Shown: positions 15,507 to 24,063, counted from the first letter of the stretch. The stretch: DNA of 64,000 nucleotides from Streptomyces mangrovisoli (GCF_000974985.2 NZ_LAVA02000103.1:1-64000), one strand, 5' to 3'. The notes: a model not told the origin generated them from the letters alone. Numbers and translations: made by a program.

Positions 15507-17212
15507 CCCTCACCTCCATGGGTGGGCACGGGCAGGGGGACCGGGGTCCTCGCGGTACGGCGGCTCGGCGCGCCGAGTTGCCCCGCGAGGTCGTCGACGA
15601 GCCCGGCCAGCCCCTCGGGGGTGGCCGCGGTGCCGAAGAGATAGTGGTCGGGGCGGATGATCACGGCGGCCTGTCCCTCGTCCCGGAGATGGGGCAGGTA
15701 GAAGCCGTCGACGTCGACGGCGGCCACCTGTTCGTCGGCGTCCCGCGCGGCCGAGGGCACCAGGTGCAGCAGGCGCGCCCCGATGCTCTCCAGGAAGGCG
15801 AGGCGGTCCGCCGGGAGCAGCGTGCGCGGGTCCTCGGCGGCGGCGACGACGAACCCGCGCTCCACCACGTCGTCGAGCCGGCCGGTGCGCCCCCGGTAGG
15901 TGATCCTGGCCTGCCGGGTCAGGTGTCCGGCCGTGCCCGGCCGCCCCTGGGCGAGGAGCCCGTCGGTCAGCACCGGCGGAGGCAGCGGCGGCAGGATCCG
16001 CTCCGGGTCGGCCCCGTGCCCGATCATGAACGCGTCGCGGGCCGCCACCTCCCCGGGGTCGGTGACGCAGATGACCTTGCCCAGCTCCACCGACATGCCG
16101 ATGGCGTGCTGGACATGGGCGCCGCGCTCGGTGCCGTAGGTGTCGAGGACGGCCGGGTCGGCCGCGCCCCGCAGCACCAGGTCGAGCTTGAAGGACAGGT
16201 TCGCCGCGTCCCGGATCCCGGAGCACATGCCCTGTCCCGCGAACGGCGGCATCAGATGGGCCGCGTCGCCGGCCAGCAGCAGCCGCCCGGCGCGCCAGAC
16301 GTCCGCCCACTGGGCCTGGAAGGTGTAGACGGCGTGCCGCTCCAGCGCGCAGGTGTCGGGCCGCATCCCGAACGGTTCGAGCAGCCGCCAGGCGGCGGCT
16401 TCGGTGTTGAGCTCCTCGGCGCTCTCGCCGGGCATCCGCATGAACTCCCAGCGGCGCCGGCCCGGCCCGCCGGACACCGCGGTGGTGGGCCGCGCCGGGT
16501 CGCAGATCTGGAGGTTGACCGGGTTCCAGTCGCGCTCGGTGTGCGGGCGCACGTCCACGATGAGCCAGTCGTAGAAGAAGCCGAGGTCGGTCATCCGGGT
16601 CGGCATGTGGCGGCGTACGAAACTGTTCGCGCCGTCCGCGCCGACGACCCACGCGGCTTTCAGTTCAAGGGAGTTGTCCGCGGAGTCGCGGACCGTGACG
16701 GTGACGTCGTCCGCGCTCTCGGCCAGGGCGACGGCTTCGTGGCCGCGCAGCACCGTCACGTTCGGGTGCTCCTGCGCCGCCTCGGCCAACGCCCTTTCCA
16801 GATCGGGCTGGTAGGTCATGTTCGCCTGCGGCCAGCCGGACGGTCCGAAGCCGGACCAGTCGAAGCCGAGCAGGGTCTCGCCGTCGGCGTTGCGCCACTC
16901 GTAGGTGTCGGCGGGCTCGGACAGCGAGCCGAGCAGGTCGCCGAGTCCGGCGTCGGCGAGCAGCCGGGCGACCTCGTCGTCGAAGTGCACGGCGCGCGGC
17001 AGGGGATAGGGGTGGGGCCAGCGCTCCAGGACGGTCACCCGCCGGCCGGCGCGGGCGAGGAAGAGGGCCGTGGTCAGACCGGTCGGACCGGCCCCGACCA
17101 CGAGGACGTCGACGAGGGCGCCGGCGGAGGCGTCGGTGGGGGTGTCGGCGGGCAAGTGGTGCCGGTGCGGGCCGGGTTGTGGCTCGTGGTGCGGGACGGG
17201 CTGCTCGTACAT
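15503..17212 (-). CDS. mhpA: MhpA-like FAD-dependent aromatic hydroxylase
   Basis: 569 residues, PHBH-type flavin monooxygenase like the 3-(3-hydroxyphenyl)propionate hydroxylase MhpA. The FAD GxGxxG motif VVGAGPTG is at residues 38-45, the DG motif is VVGADGANSFVRR, and the GD motif is LLAGDAAHLMPPFAGQGM; the C-terminal thioredoxin-like domain is also present. It should ortho-hydroxylate a phenolic substrate to a catechol using NAD(P)H and oxygen. The ATG at 17212 has GAGGAA eight bases upstream. It follows the extradiol dioxygenase gene by 11 bases and overlaps the next gene, so the operon supplies catechol directly to ring cleavage. The exact substrate is uncertain. Confidence 0.85.
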   Translation of the reverse strand: MYEQPVPHHEPQPGPHRHHLPADTPTDASAGALVDVLVVGAGPTGLTTALFLARAGRRVTVLERWPHPYPLPRAVHFDDEVARLLADAGLGDLLGSLSEPADTYEWRNADGETLLGFDWSGFGPSGWPQANMTYQPDLERALAEAAQEHPNVTVLRGHEAVALAESADDVTVTVRDSADNSLELKAAWVVGADGANSFVRRHMPTRMTDLGFFYDWLIVDVRPHTERDWNPVNLQICDPARPTTAVSGGPGRRRWEFMRMPGESAEELNTEAAAWRLLEPFGMRPDTCALERHAVYTFQAQWADVWRAGRLLLAGDAAHLMPPFAGQGMCSGIRDAANLSFKLDLVLRGAADPAVLDTYGTERGAHVQHAIGMSVELGKVICVTDPGEVAARDAFMIGHGADPERILPPLPPPVLTDGLLAQGRPGTAGHLTRQARITYRGRTGRLDDVVERGFVVAAAEDPRTLLPADRLAFLESIGARLLHLVPSAARDADEQVAAVDVDGFYLPHLRDEGQAAVIIRPDHYLFGTAATPEGLAGLVDDLAGQLGAPSRRTARTPVPLPVPTHGGEG

Positions 17213-17223
17213 GGCGGCGTTCC

Positions 17224-18225
17224 TCACTTCGCCGCGGCGTGCGCGCCGGTCATCAGGGCCGCGAGGTCCTCGGGCGCGAGGAACGACGGGGGCGGCGGCG
17301 GGCCCCACGCGTACAGGGACTTGGCGCCCTCGAAGTCGCCCGGCTTCCACAGCGCGTCGTCCACCACGCAGTCGAGGTCGGAGTAGTACTCGGAGAAGTT
17401 GCCGGCCGGGTCCTTCAGGTACCAGAAGAAGTTCGAGCCGATGTAGTGGCGGCCGAGGCCCCAGACATGCCGGCCCGGGTCCGCCTCCAGCATCGACGTG
17501 GCGCCCCGCCCGATCTCGTCGACGTCGTCGACCTGCCAGGACGTGTGGTGCAGGAAGGACACCGGGGCCTGCTGCACCAGCACGTTGTGGTGGTCGCCGG
17601 AACACCGCATGAACGCGGCCAGGCCCTTGACGGTGTCGCTGACCTTGAAGCCGATGCCCTCCTGGAAGAAGCGCTGCGAGGTCTCCTGGTCGGTGGAGCC
17701 GAGGACGACATGGCCCAGCTTGCGCGGGCGCACCGGTCCGTCCCGCAGGATGCCGGGGGCGCGCTCGCCGAGCCGCGCGTCGGCGCCGGGGGAGTTGAAC
17801 ACGGGCGCCGGGGTGGGGGTCTGGCGCAGCCGCGGGGCGATCTCCACGCGGACCACGACCTCGGTGCCGGGGTCCATGGCGGTGAGCGAGCCGTCCGCGC
17901 GGTGCACGGGTACGTCGAGCGCGGTCAGGGACGCGGCGATCCGGTCGAGGTCGTCGGGGTCGTCGGCGCCCACGCCCAGCTCGACCAGGCGGCGGCGCGC
18001 GGAGTGCACGATCCGCAGCTGTTCGCCGCCGTCGACGGTGGCGAGGGTGTGCGCAGGGCGCGCGGCCGCCGTCGTGGCGGCGGTGGCGGAGGCGGTTTCG
18101 GGGGCGGTGCCGAGGGCGGTGTCGGGGGCCGCGACGGGGGTGAGGCCGAACTCGGCGTAGTAGGCGGCCGTCTGCTCGACATGCGGCACGCCCATGACGA
18201 TCTGGGTCAGTCGGTGCAGTGACAT
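17224..18225 (-). CDS. Extradiol ring-cleavage dioxygenase, VOC superfamily
   Basis: 333 residues with two VOC (betaalphabetabetabeta) domains, like BphC/HsaC/MhpB-type type-I extradiol dioxygenases. The likely Fe ligands fall in the second domain: His172 in KLGHVVLGS, His226/His227 in SFLHHTSW, and Glu279 in NFSEYYSD. Their spacing (about 55 and 52) matches the family. It should open the ring of a catechol next to its hydroxyls. A loop of A/T-rich residues around 36-55 in the first domain is an unusual low-complexity insert. Start at 18225 has GAAAGAG upstream. It sits between FAH and MhpA genes on the same strand. Confidence 0.85.
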   Translation of the reverse strand: MSLHRLTQIVMGVPHVEQTAAYYAEFGLTPVAAPDTALGTAPETASATAATTAAARPAHTLATVDGGEQLRIVHSARRRLVELGVGADDPDDLDRIAASLTALDVPVHRADGSLTAMDPGTEVVVRVEIAPRLRQTPTPAPVFNSPGADARLGERAPGILRDGPVRPRKLGHVVLGSTDQETSQRFFQEGIGFKVSDTVKGLAAFMRCSGDHHNVLVQQAPVSFLHHTSWQVDDVDEIGRGATSMLEADPGRHVWGLGRHYIGSNFFWYLKDPAGNFSEYYSDLDCVVDDALWKPGDFEGAKSLYAWGPPPPPSFLAPEDLAALMTGAHAAAK

Positions 18226-18389
18226 GGTTGCGGCTCTTTCGGATCGGCGGTGGGGCTGCTCAGGTCTGCTCAGGTCTGCTTCTGTTTGTGTTGGTCTGCT
18301 TCGGTGTACTTCGGTTCGGCGGGGTTTCGCGAGGGGGGAGCCGGCGGGGCGAGGGGAAGGGGGGAGCCGGCGGGCTGAGGGAAGGGCGG
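18226..18389. other. T-rich intergenic gap inside the catabolic operon
   Basis: This gap between the FAH and dioxygenase genes is lower in GC than its surroundings. It holds two tandem CTGCTCAGGT copies near 18258 and several GGTCTGCTTCGG-like repeats. No clear promoter or terminator can be named. Confidence 0.3.
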
Positions 18390-19253
18390 TCAGCTGCCGA
18401 CCATCGGGTTGCGCAGCGTCCCGATCCCCTCGATCCACGTGACGAGGACGTCTCCCGGGGCGAGGAACCGCTGCGGGGTGCGGGCGCCGCCCACGCCGGC
18501 CGGGGTGCCGGTGAAGATCAGGTCCCCGGGCAGCAGCGGGCACACGGCCGACAGGCGGACGACGAGCTCGGGCACGTCGAAGACCATCGCGGAGGTACGG
18601 CTCTTCTGGAGCACCTCGCCGCCTTCGAGCCGGCAGCCCAGCTCCAGGTCGTCGGGGTCGGCGAACTCGTCGGTGCTGACCAGTTCCGGGCCCAGCGGGG
18701 CGAACCCCGGGTAGGACTTGCCGAGCGAGAACTGCGGTGCCGGGCCGGTCAGTTGGAGCCGCCGCTCCGAGAGGTCCTGGCCGACGGTCAGCCCGGCGAC
18801 GTAGGACCACGCGGTCTCGCGGGTGGCGTGCCGACAGGGCCGCCCGATGACGGCGACGAGTTCGGTCTCCCAGTCGACGAACCCCTCCGGCAGGACGACC
18901 GGCCGGTCGTGGCCGGTCAGTGACGTGCGGAACTTGGTGAAGACGGCGGGCTCGGTGGGCACGTCGAGCTTCGACTCCGCTATGTGGTCGCGGTAGTTGA
19001 GGCCGACCGCGAAGATCTGCGCCGGGCGCGGGACCGGCGGCCCCCACACCGTGCCGGGGGCCGTGGCGACCACGGGCGCCTTCACCGCCTCCGGCGAGGC
19101 GAGGAACTGCCGGGCCCAGGCGGAGAACTCCTCCCACCGGTCGAGCGCGGTCTGCGCGTCGGGACCGAAGCGTCCGCCGCTCGCCTCCGCCACGTCGAGA
19201 TGGCCCTCCGGACCCCTGATGACGAGTCGTCCGTCGATGTCTGCCAGGCGCAT
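18390..19253 (-). CDS. Fumarylacetoacetate hydrolase family protein
   Basis: 287 residues, a single FAH domain of the acylpyruvase / hydratase-decarboxylase type. The metal ligands are in FVDWETELVAVIG (Glu129, Glu131) and TVGQDLSERR, and the conserved FTGTPAGVG lies near the C-terminus. Members hydrolyse or hydrate the open-chain products of ring cleavage, so it fits downstream of the dioxygenase. The ATG at 19253 has a GGAGGG site. It is the first gene of the leftward operon and is divergent from the GntR regulator; a 164-base gap with T-rich stretches and a repeated CTGCTCAGGT separates it from the dioxygenase. Confidence 0.88.
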   Translation of the reverse strand: MRLADIDGRLVIRGPEGHLDVAEASGGRFGPDAQTALDRWEEFSAWARQFLASPEAVKAPVVATAPGTVWGPPVPRPAQIFAVGLNYRDHIAESKLDVPTEPAVFTKFRTSLTGHDRPVVLPEGFVDWETELVAVIGRPCRHATRETAWSYVAGLTVGQDLSERRLQLTGPAPQFSLGKSYPGFAPLGPELVSTDEFADPDDLELGCRLEGGEVLQKSRTSAMVFDVPELVVRLSAVCPLLPGDLIFTGTPAGVGGARTPQRFLAPGDVLVTWIEGIGTLRNPMVGS

Positions 19254-19374
19254 GTGGCCCTCCGTGCGTGCTGTGCGGGGTGTCTGCGCGAGCAGTCTTC
19301 CCCGCGAATCTCTAGGAAGCAATGAATTAACGATATTTTTTTGGGTTGGCGTTTTACTGGTAGCGTCTGGGGTC

Positions 19375-20055
19375 ATGGCAGGTGAGAAGGCAACCCGGGG
19401 CGGCATCGTCTACGCGCTGATCCGCGAGGACATCTTCGAAGGCGTGTTCCAGCCGGGGCAGCGGCTGCGGCTGGTGGAGCTGGCCCAGCGGTTCTCGGTC
19501 AGCCAGTCCGTGGTGCGCGAGGCCCTCACCCGCCTGTCGGAGCAGGGACTCGTCCGCGCCGCGCCCCAGCAGGGTTTCCGCGTGGTCGCCCTGTCCCTGG
19601 ACGACCTGAACGAACTGACCGAGGCCCGCGTCGACATCGAGACCCTGGTGCTGCGCCGGGCGATCGAACGCGGCGATCTCAAATGGGAGGCGGCCGTGGT
19701 CGCGGCCCACCACCATCTTTCCGGCGTCACCGTCGTGCGGCCGGACGGCTCGGTCAACCCCGAGTGGTTCGCCGTGCACGAGGAGTTCCACCACGCCCTG
19801 CTCCAGGGCTGCGGCAACGCGCGGCTGCTGGCCCTCGCGACCGGCCTGCGGGAAGCGGCCACGCTGTACCGCCGGTGGGCGCTGCCCGTGGGCCACGACA
19901 CCGAACGCGACGTGGCCGGCGAGCACCAGGGCATCGTCGACGCCGTACTGCGCAGGGACGCCGACGCGGCCGCCGAGCTGCTCGGCCGCCATCTCGACCG
20001 CACCGCGCAGGCCCTGCGCGAGGTGATCGGGGCGGACCCGGCGACGGTGGCGTAG
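19375..20055 (+). CDS. GntR family regulator, FCD (FadR-type) ligand domain
   Basis: 226 residues. The winged HTH at residues 8-70 includes LRLVELAQRFSVSQSVVREALTRLSEQGLV, followed by an all-helical FCD domain (85-215) with metal/ligand residues in EARVDIETLVLRRAI, HEEFHHALLQ and EHQGIVDAVLRRD. Divergent from the FAH gene, it most likely controls the FAH/dioxygenase/MhpA/acetoacetyl-CoA synthetase operon and its own expression in response to an aromatic or acid metabolite. The shared 121-base promoter contains the window's most AT-rich stretch (19318-19345), typical of promoter melting in this genome. Ribosome binding site is weak (CTGGGG). Confidence 0.88.
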   Translation: MAGEKATRGGIVYALIREDIFEGVFQPGQRLRLVELAQRFSVSQSVVREALTRLSEQGLVRAAPQQGFRVVALSLDDLNELTEARVDIETLVLRRAIERGDLKWEAAVVAAHHHLSGVTVVRPDGSVNPEWFAVHEEFHHALLQGCGNARLLALATGLREAATLYRRWALPVGHDTERDVAGEHQGIVDAVLRRDADAAAELLGRHLDRTAQALREVIGADPATVA

Positions 20056-20058
20056 GGC

Positions 20059-20137
20059 TCTGTCGGGCAGGTCCGACGGCGGTGCGGGGTCTGTCGGGCA
20101 GGTCCGACGGCGGTGCGGGGTCTGTCGGGCAGGTCCG
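20059..20137. repeat. 31-bp tandem repeat
   Basis: A 31-base unit beginning TCTGTCGGGCAGGTCCGACG is repeated exactly at 20059 and 20090, with a 17-base partial third copy at 20121. It lies just after the GntR stop, between that gene and the PucR-type gene. Confidence 0.9.
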
Positions 20138-20183
20138 CCCGGGCGCCCGTGCTCCCGGCAGGTACGACGGCAAGGACGGCACC

Positions 20184-20491
20184 ATGACCGCTCGACACGA
20201 TGCCGGCCCCTCCGGCCGGAACCGCCCGGACGCGGCCGAGAGCCCCGGCAACCGCCGGGATGCGGCCGGGCGCGCGGGCGACGGCCCTTCCGGCCGGAAC
20301 GGCCTGCATGCGGCCGGGCGCGCGGCCGACGACCCCTCCGGCCGGAACGGCCTGCATGGGGCCGGGCGCGCGGGCGACGGCCCCTCCGGCTGGATCTACC
20401 GGCTCGCCCCCGACCCCGCGGCCGTGCCCGAGGCGCCCGCGAGCCTCGCGGGCACCCTCGCCGAGGCGACCGGACAGCTCGGCCCCAGCCG
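20184..20491 (+). pseudogene. Out-of-frame 5' part of the PucR/CdaR-type regulator
   Basis: An ATG at 20184, with AAGGA about eight bases upstream, opens a G/C-third-position frame. It encodes GPSGRNGLHAAGRA repeats, then WIYRLAPDPAAVPEAPASLA and GTLAEATGQLGPS, which look like the normal lead-in to the helical domain that continues in another frame from 20492. Between them the frame shifts by one base near AGCCGGTGG (20487-20495). One missing base there would join the two halves. This is either a real frameshift or a sequencing error in a GC run. Confidence 0.55.
20260..20391 (+). repeat. 48-bp tandem repeat in the 5' part of the regulator gene
   Basis: Units start at 20260, 20308 and 20356 (48 bases each, last one incomplete). 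Each encodes 16 residues of the type AAGRAGDGPSGRNGLH. The repeat keeps the reading frame of the 20184 start. Confidence 0.85.
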
Positions 20492-21700
20492 GTGGCCTGG
20501 GCCGTCGCCGCCGGTGCCGAACTGGCCCGCGTCATCATCCGCGAGGTCCCCGAACTGGGCGGCGGACCGGTCCCCTTCGAGACCCTGCGCATGGGCACCG
20601 AGGCGGCCACACTGCACGCCCTGCTGCTGCTCGCCGGCGCCACCGACGACCGTACGGCGCCCGAGGAATCCCTGCTCGGGGACCGCGAGTTCGCCCGGCG
20701 ACGGCTCGGTCTGGACAAGGTGCTGCGCGGCATCCGTGTCGCGCACGCCGCCCTTACCCGGGCCCTGATGGCGGCCTGCCAGGACCTCGTGCCGCCCGCC
20801 GAACGCGCGGAGCACTTCCGCCGCCTGTCGGAGCTGCTGTTCGGGTTCATCGACGACTTCTCCTCCCGCATGACCGCCGAGTACCTCGCCGAGCACGACC
20901 GGTGGCTCACCGGGGGCGCCGCGGCCCGCGAGGAGGCCGTCCGCGCCGTCCTCGACGGCCGTCCGGTCCGCCAGGACAGCACGAGCGAGCTGCTCGCCTA
21001 CCGCCTGTCGGGCCACCACCTGGCCGTCATCGCCTGGTGCGACAGCCCGGCCGCCGAGGCCGTCGGCGACCTCCAGCGGGCGGCGGCCGAACTGCTGCAC
21101 CGGCGCGGCTGCGCCGCGACCCTGGTCGTCCCCGTCGGCCGGACGACCGTATGGGCGTGGGGAGACCCGCGGACGGGGACCTCCGCCCCGGCCTCCGGCG
21201 GGCCGCCGTACCCCCAGGGCATCCGGTTCGCCTGCGGCGCGGTCCGGCACGGACTGGCGGGCTTCCGCCAGTCCCACGAGGACGCCGGGCACACCGCGCG
21301 GGTCATGCGGCTCAACCCGCGCGGCACCGGGCCCGTCGTCGACCATCCCGGCGTCGGACTCGCGGCCCTGCTCTGCGCCGACCTGCCGGCGCTGCGCCGC
21401 TTCGTCGGTGACGAACTGGGCGCCCTGGCCGCGGACAGCGCGCACGCCGAGCAGCTGCGCCGCACCCTGTACCTGTATCTGCGCAACGAGCGCAGCCTCA
21501 CCGCGGCCGCCGCGCGGCTGCACGTGGCGCGCAACACGGTCACCTACCGGGTCAAGCGCGCCCAGGAGCTGCTGGGCCACGACCTGGCACCCCGGCTGCC
21601 CGAGGTCCTCACGGCCCTGGAGGCCGCGGGGACCCTGGGCACGGCGGTGCTCCGGCCCGAGGGCGACGGTGTTCACGACGATCCCCTCCACGACACCTGA
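20492..21700 (+). CDS. PucR/CdaR family transcriptional regulator (intact C-terminal part)
   Basis: 402 residues from a GTG. An N-terminal all-helical region (VIIREVPELGGGPVPFETLRMG) is followed by a degenerate GGDEF-like middle and the PucR C-terminal HTH: RRTLYLYLRNERSLTAAAAR, LHVARNTVTYRVKRAQELLG. Such proteins regulate catabolic genes. The GTG has no ribosome binding site and begins in the middle of the first helix, so the true start is probably the ATG at 20184 with a one-base frameshift between. Whether the protein is functional depends on that base. It is adjacent to and convergent with the flavin monooxygenase gene, which it may control. Confidence 0.75.
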   Translation: MAWAVAAGAELARVIIREVPELGGGPVPFETLRMGTEAATLHALLLLAGATDDRTAPEESLLGDREFARRRLGLDKVLRGIRVAHAALTRALMAACQDLVPPAERAEHFRRLSELLFGFIDDFSSRMTAEYLAEHDRWLTGGAAAREEAVRAVLDGRPVRQDSTSELLAYRLSGHHLAVIAWCDSPAAEAVGDLQRAAAELLHRRGCAATLVVPVGRTTVWAWGDPRTGTSAPASGGPPYPQGIRFACGAVRHGLAGFRQSHEDAGHTARVMRLNPRGTGPVVDHPGVGLAALLCADLPALRRFVGDELGALAADSAHAEQLRRTLYLYLRNERSLTAAAARLHVARNTVTYRVKRAQELLGHDLAPRLPEVLTALEAAGTLGTAVLRPEGDGVHDDPLHDT

Positions 21701-21777
21701 GGCATTCCGTCCGCTGCACCCCGCTCCTTGGATCAGCGAGGTGTCCCGCTCCCCGGACCTGCGGGGTGTCCCGCTTC

Positions 21778-22980
21778 TCAGATCAGCGGGGTGACCTGCT
21801 CCGCGATGCCGAGCAGGGCCCGGCCGTAGAGCTCGCCGGCGATGGCCGGGTTGATCACGGCGTGCCGGCTGCCGGTCTCCTGGTCCCGCCAGATCCGCTG
21901 GAGCGGACTGGCCTCCGCGAAGCTGCCCGCGCCCTGCACGCTCAGCAGCAGATCCACGGCCTCGCGGGACCGGCGGGCGACGTAGCCGGTGTCCATGCGC
22001 ACCCGGGCCCGCGTCTCCAGCGGCATGTACGCGCCGCGCGCCGCCCATTCGTCGATGTCGTCGGCGGCCCGCATCAGATGCAGCCGCGCGGTGTCGACCA
22101 GCTGAGCCGCCTCGGCCAACTGGAGTTGCGTGGAGGGTGCTTCGGACGCGCGCTCGTAGAACGTGTACGAGATGCCCTTGCCCTTGGCGAGGGAGGCGGT
22201 GACCACCTCCATCCCGGCCTGCGCGAGCCCGGCCAACGGGCCCGCCAGCACCAGCGCGAGGACCGGGACCAGCGCCGACCGGTACAGCGTCTCGGCCCCC
22301 CGCTCCGTCGCGTAGGAGCCCTGCACGGCGCGGGTGACCGACAGGATGCGGTGCTCGGGCACGAACACCTCGTCGGCGACCAGGGTGTTGCTGCCCGTGC
22401 CGCGCATCCCCGCCACGAACCACGTGTCCTCGACGGTCAGTTCGCTCATCGGGATCAGCGCGGCGCCCTGGTCGATCTGCCGGCCCGACGCGTCCACGAC
22501 CGGGATGCCGAGCGTCGCCCACTGCGCGTGCAGGCTGCCCGAGGCGAAGCCCCAGCGGCCGGTGACCACCAGGCCGCCGTCGACCGCCCGGCTGGTGGCG
22601 CTCGGCGCGAGCACCCCGCAGACCCGCGCGTCGGGGTCCTCGCCCCACACCTCGCGCTGGGCCCGCTCGGGGTAGAGGCCGACCATCCAGTTGCAGACGT
22701 TGACCAGCGTCGTCACCCAGGCGGTCGATCCGCAGCCGCGGGCCAGTTCGGTGGTGACCTCCAGGAAGGTCCGGAAGTTCGCCTCGTGGCCGCCGAGTCG
22801 GCGCGGAACGGTCAGGCGGAACAGGCCGGCCTCGGTCAGGGCCGCGATGTTCTCCTCGGCGACCCTGCGGTCGGCCTCCGTCCGGGCCGCGTTGCCCTGG
22901 AGCAGCGGTACCAGGGCGGCCGCGCTCTCCTTGAGGGCGGCGGCCGTGCGCTGCGCGGGGGCGGTCGTGGGCGTGGTCAT
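21778..22980 (-). CDS. Flavin-dependent monooxygenase, oxygenase component (acyl-CoA dehydrogenase fold)
   Basis: 400 residues with the acyl-CoA dehydrogenase fold, of the HsaA/DszC/HpaB-like oxygenase group. Visible are GLFRLTVPRRLGGHEANFRT near the N-terminus, GCGSTAWVTTLVNVCNW, GRWGFASGSLHAQWATLG in the beta domain, and DLLLSVQGAGSFAEASPLQR near the C-terminus. These enzymes use reduced flavin delivered by a separate reductase to hydroxylate phenolic rings or sulfur heterocycles. The catalytic Glu of true acyl-CoA dehydrogenases is not evident. It is divergent from a flavin reductase gene across a 302-base promoter region, and the two should form a two-component system. Confidence 0.87.
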   Translation of the reverse strand: MTTPTTAPAQRTAAALKESAAALVPLLQGNAARTEADRRVAEENIAALTEAGLFRLTVPRRLGGHEANFRTFLEVTTELARGCGSTAWVTTLVNVCNWMVGLYPERAQREVWGEDPDARVCGVLAPSATSRAVDGGLVVTGRWGFASGSLHAQWATLGIPVVDASGRQIDQGAALIPMSELTVEDTWFVAGMRGTGSNTLVADEVFVPEHRILSVTRAVQGSYATERGAETLYRSALVPVLALVLAGPLAGLAQAGMEVVTASLAKGKGISYTFYERASEAPSTQLQLAEAAQLVDTARLHLMRAADDIDEWAARGAYMPLETRARVRMDTGYVARRSREAVDLLLSVQGAGSFAEASPLQRIWRDQETGSRHAVINPAIAGELYGRALLGIAEQVTPLI

Positions 22981-23282
22981 GGGTCCTCCAGGAGTGCGGC
23001 TCGTGCCGGCACCTCGTGGGGCGAGGTGCCGCTGCCGGGATTCCACGCCGGGTCCGCCGTGCTGTCTTGGTTCCGGGAACGCAGAAAACACGGAGCGGTT
23101 TGGGCCGGCGGACCAGTCGGGCACCGGCTTGGGCCCGGCGCCCAACACCGGGCGCCGGGTTTGGCCGCCCGGCCCAATGCCCGGTGCCGCGGCCGCCGTT
23201 TCACTGGGGCGACATCCGCGCCGGTACGGCCTCCCGCCACCGTCGGCGCGGGATCCCGGCCCCGTCACCCCTGGAGATCACT
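22981..23282. promoter_or_regulatory. Divergent promoter region with two perfect hairpins
   Basis: Between the oxygenase and reductase genes are two perfect inverted repeats. One is GGCACCTCG / CGAGGTGCC (23008-23016 and 23022-23030, 5-base loop). The other is CCCGGCGCCC / GGGCGCCGGG (23134-23143 and 23150-23159, 6-base loop). The first lies 28 bases before the oxygenase start, the second about 124 bases before the reductase start. Either may be an operator or a leader hairpin. Confidence 0.5.
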
Positions 23283-23897
23283 GTGCCCGCGCCCGCTCCC
23301 GCGCCCGCTCCCGCCACGATGAACCCGCCGACCGACCCGCCGACCGACCCGCTCGGCGACCCGCCCGCCGGCCAGGTCGACCCGGCCGCGTTCCGCCATG
23401 TGCTCGGCCATGTCCCGACATCCGTCTGCGTGGTGACCACCACGACGGCGCGGGGCCCGGTGGGCGTCACGGTGGGCAGCTTCACCTCCGTCTCCCTCGA
23501 CCCGCCGCTCGTGGTCTTCTACGGCGGCCTGCGCTCGGCCAGCGCGCGGGCGATCGTCGACGCCGGGCGGTTCCGGGTGAACGTGCTCGCGGAGGACCAG
23601 CACGAGGTGTGTGCGGCCTTCGCGGGCCGTGCCGCGGACCGGTTCGGCACCGGCACGTGGGATCTGGCGGCGCCCGCGGGACCGCGCCTCGACGGCGCGC
23701 TGGCCTGGCTCGAGTGCGACGTCGAGGACAGCTACCCGGCGGGCGACCACCTGGCGGTGGTGGGCCGGGTCCGCCACCCGGAGGCGGCCGACGGCCGACG
23801 CGGCCCCCTGGTCTTCCAGCGCGGCCGCCTGTCCCGCCTGGACCCGGCGACCGCCCGCCACACCCCGACGCACCCGTTCGACTGGTGGGGCATCTGA
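23283..23897 (+). CDS. Flavin reductase (HpaC/HsaB-like)
   Basis: 204 residues with the flavin-reductase split-barrel domain (about residues 40-200). FRHVLGHVPTSVCVVTT, GPVGVTVGSFTSVSLDPPL (flavin binding) and FRVNVLAEDQ are diagnostic. It reduces free FMN or FAD with NAD(P)H and hands it to the divergent oxygenase. I used the GTG at 23283 (GGAG nine bases upstream); an ATG at 23319 is an alternative that would remove a Pro/Ala-rich leader. The stop is followed by a palindromic element pair. Confidence 0.88.
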   Translation: MPAPAPAPAPATMNPPTDPPTDPLGDPPAGQVDPAAFRHVLGHVPTSVCVVTTTTARGPVGVTVGSFTSVSLDPPLVVFYGGLRSASARAIVDAGRFRVNVLAEDQHEVCAAFAGRAADRFGTGTWDLAAPAGPRLDGALAWLECDVEDSYPAGDHLAVVGRVRHPEAADGRRGPLVFQRGRLSRLDPATARHTPTHPFDWWGI

Positions 23898-23938
23898 TGC
23901 CCCCGCCCGCCCGGCCTCCCGTCTCGTCGTGGCTGATC

Positions 23939-24063
23939 GCGCAGTTCCCCGCGCCCCTGGGGAAACCTCCGAACCGCCACCAGACAGCTCCCGTCCGCCG
24001 AGGAGAACGGAAGATCTCCATCCCGGGCGCCGCCAACCCCCTCAGGGGCGCGGGGAACTGCGC
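23939..24063. terminator. Palindromic element pair between flavin reductase and IclR genes
   Basis: GCGCAGTTCCCCGCGCCCCT plus one more paired base (23939-23959) faces its exact complement (24043-24063) across 83 bases. It lies between two convergent genes and could terminate both. Short CCCGCAGGGCAC repeats follow up to 24160. Confidence 0.65.
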
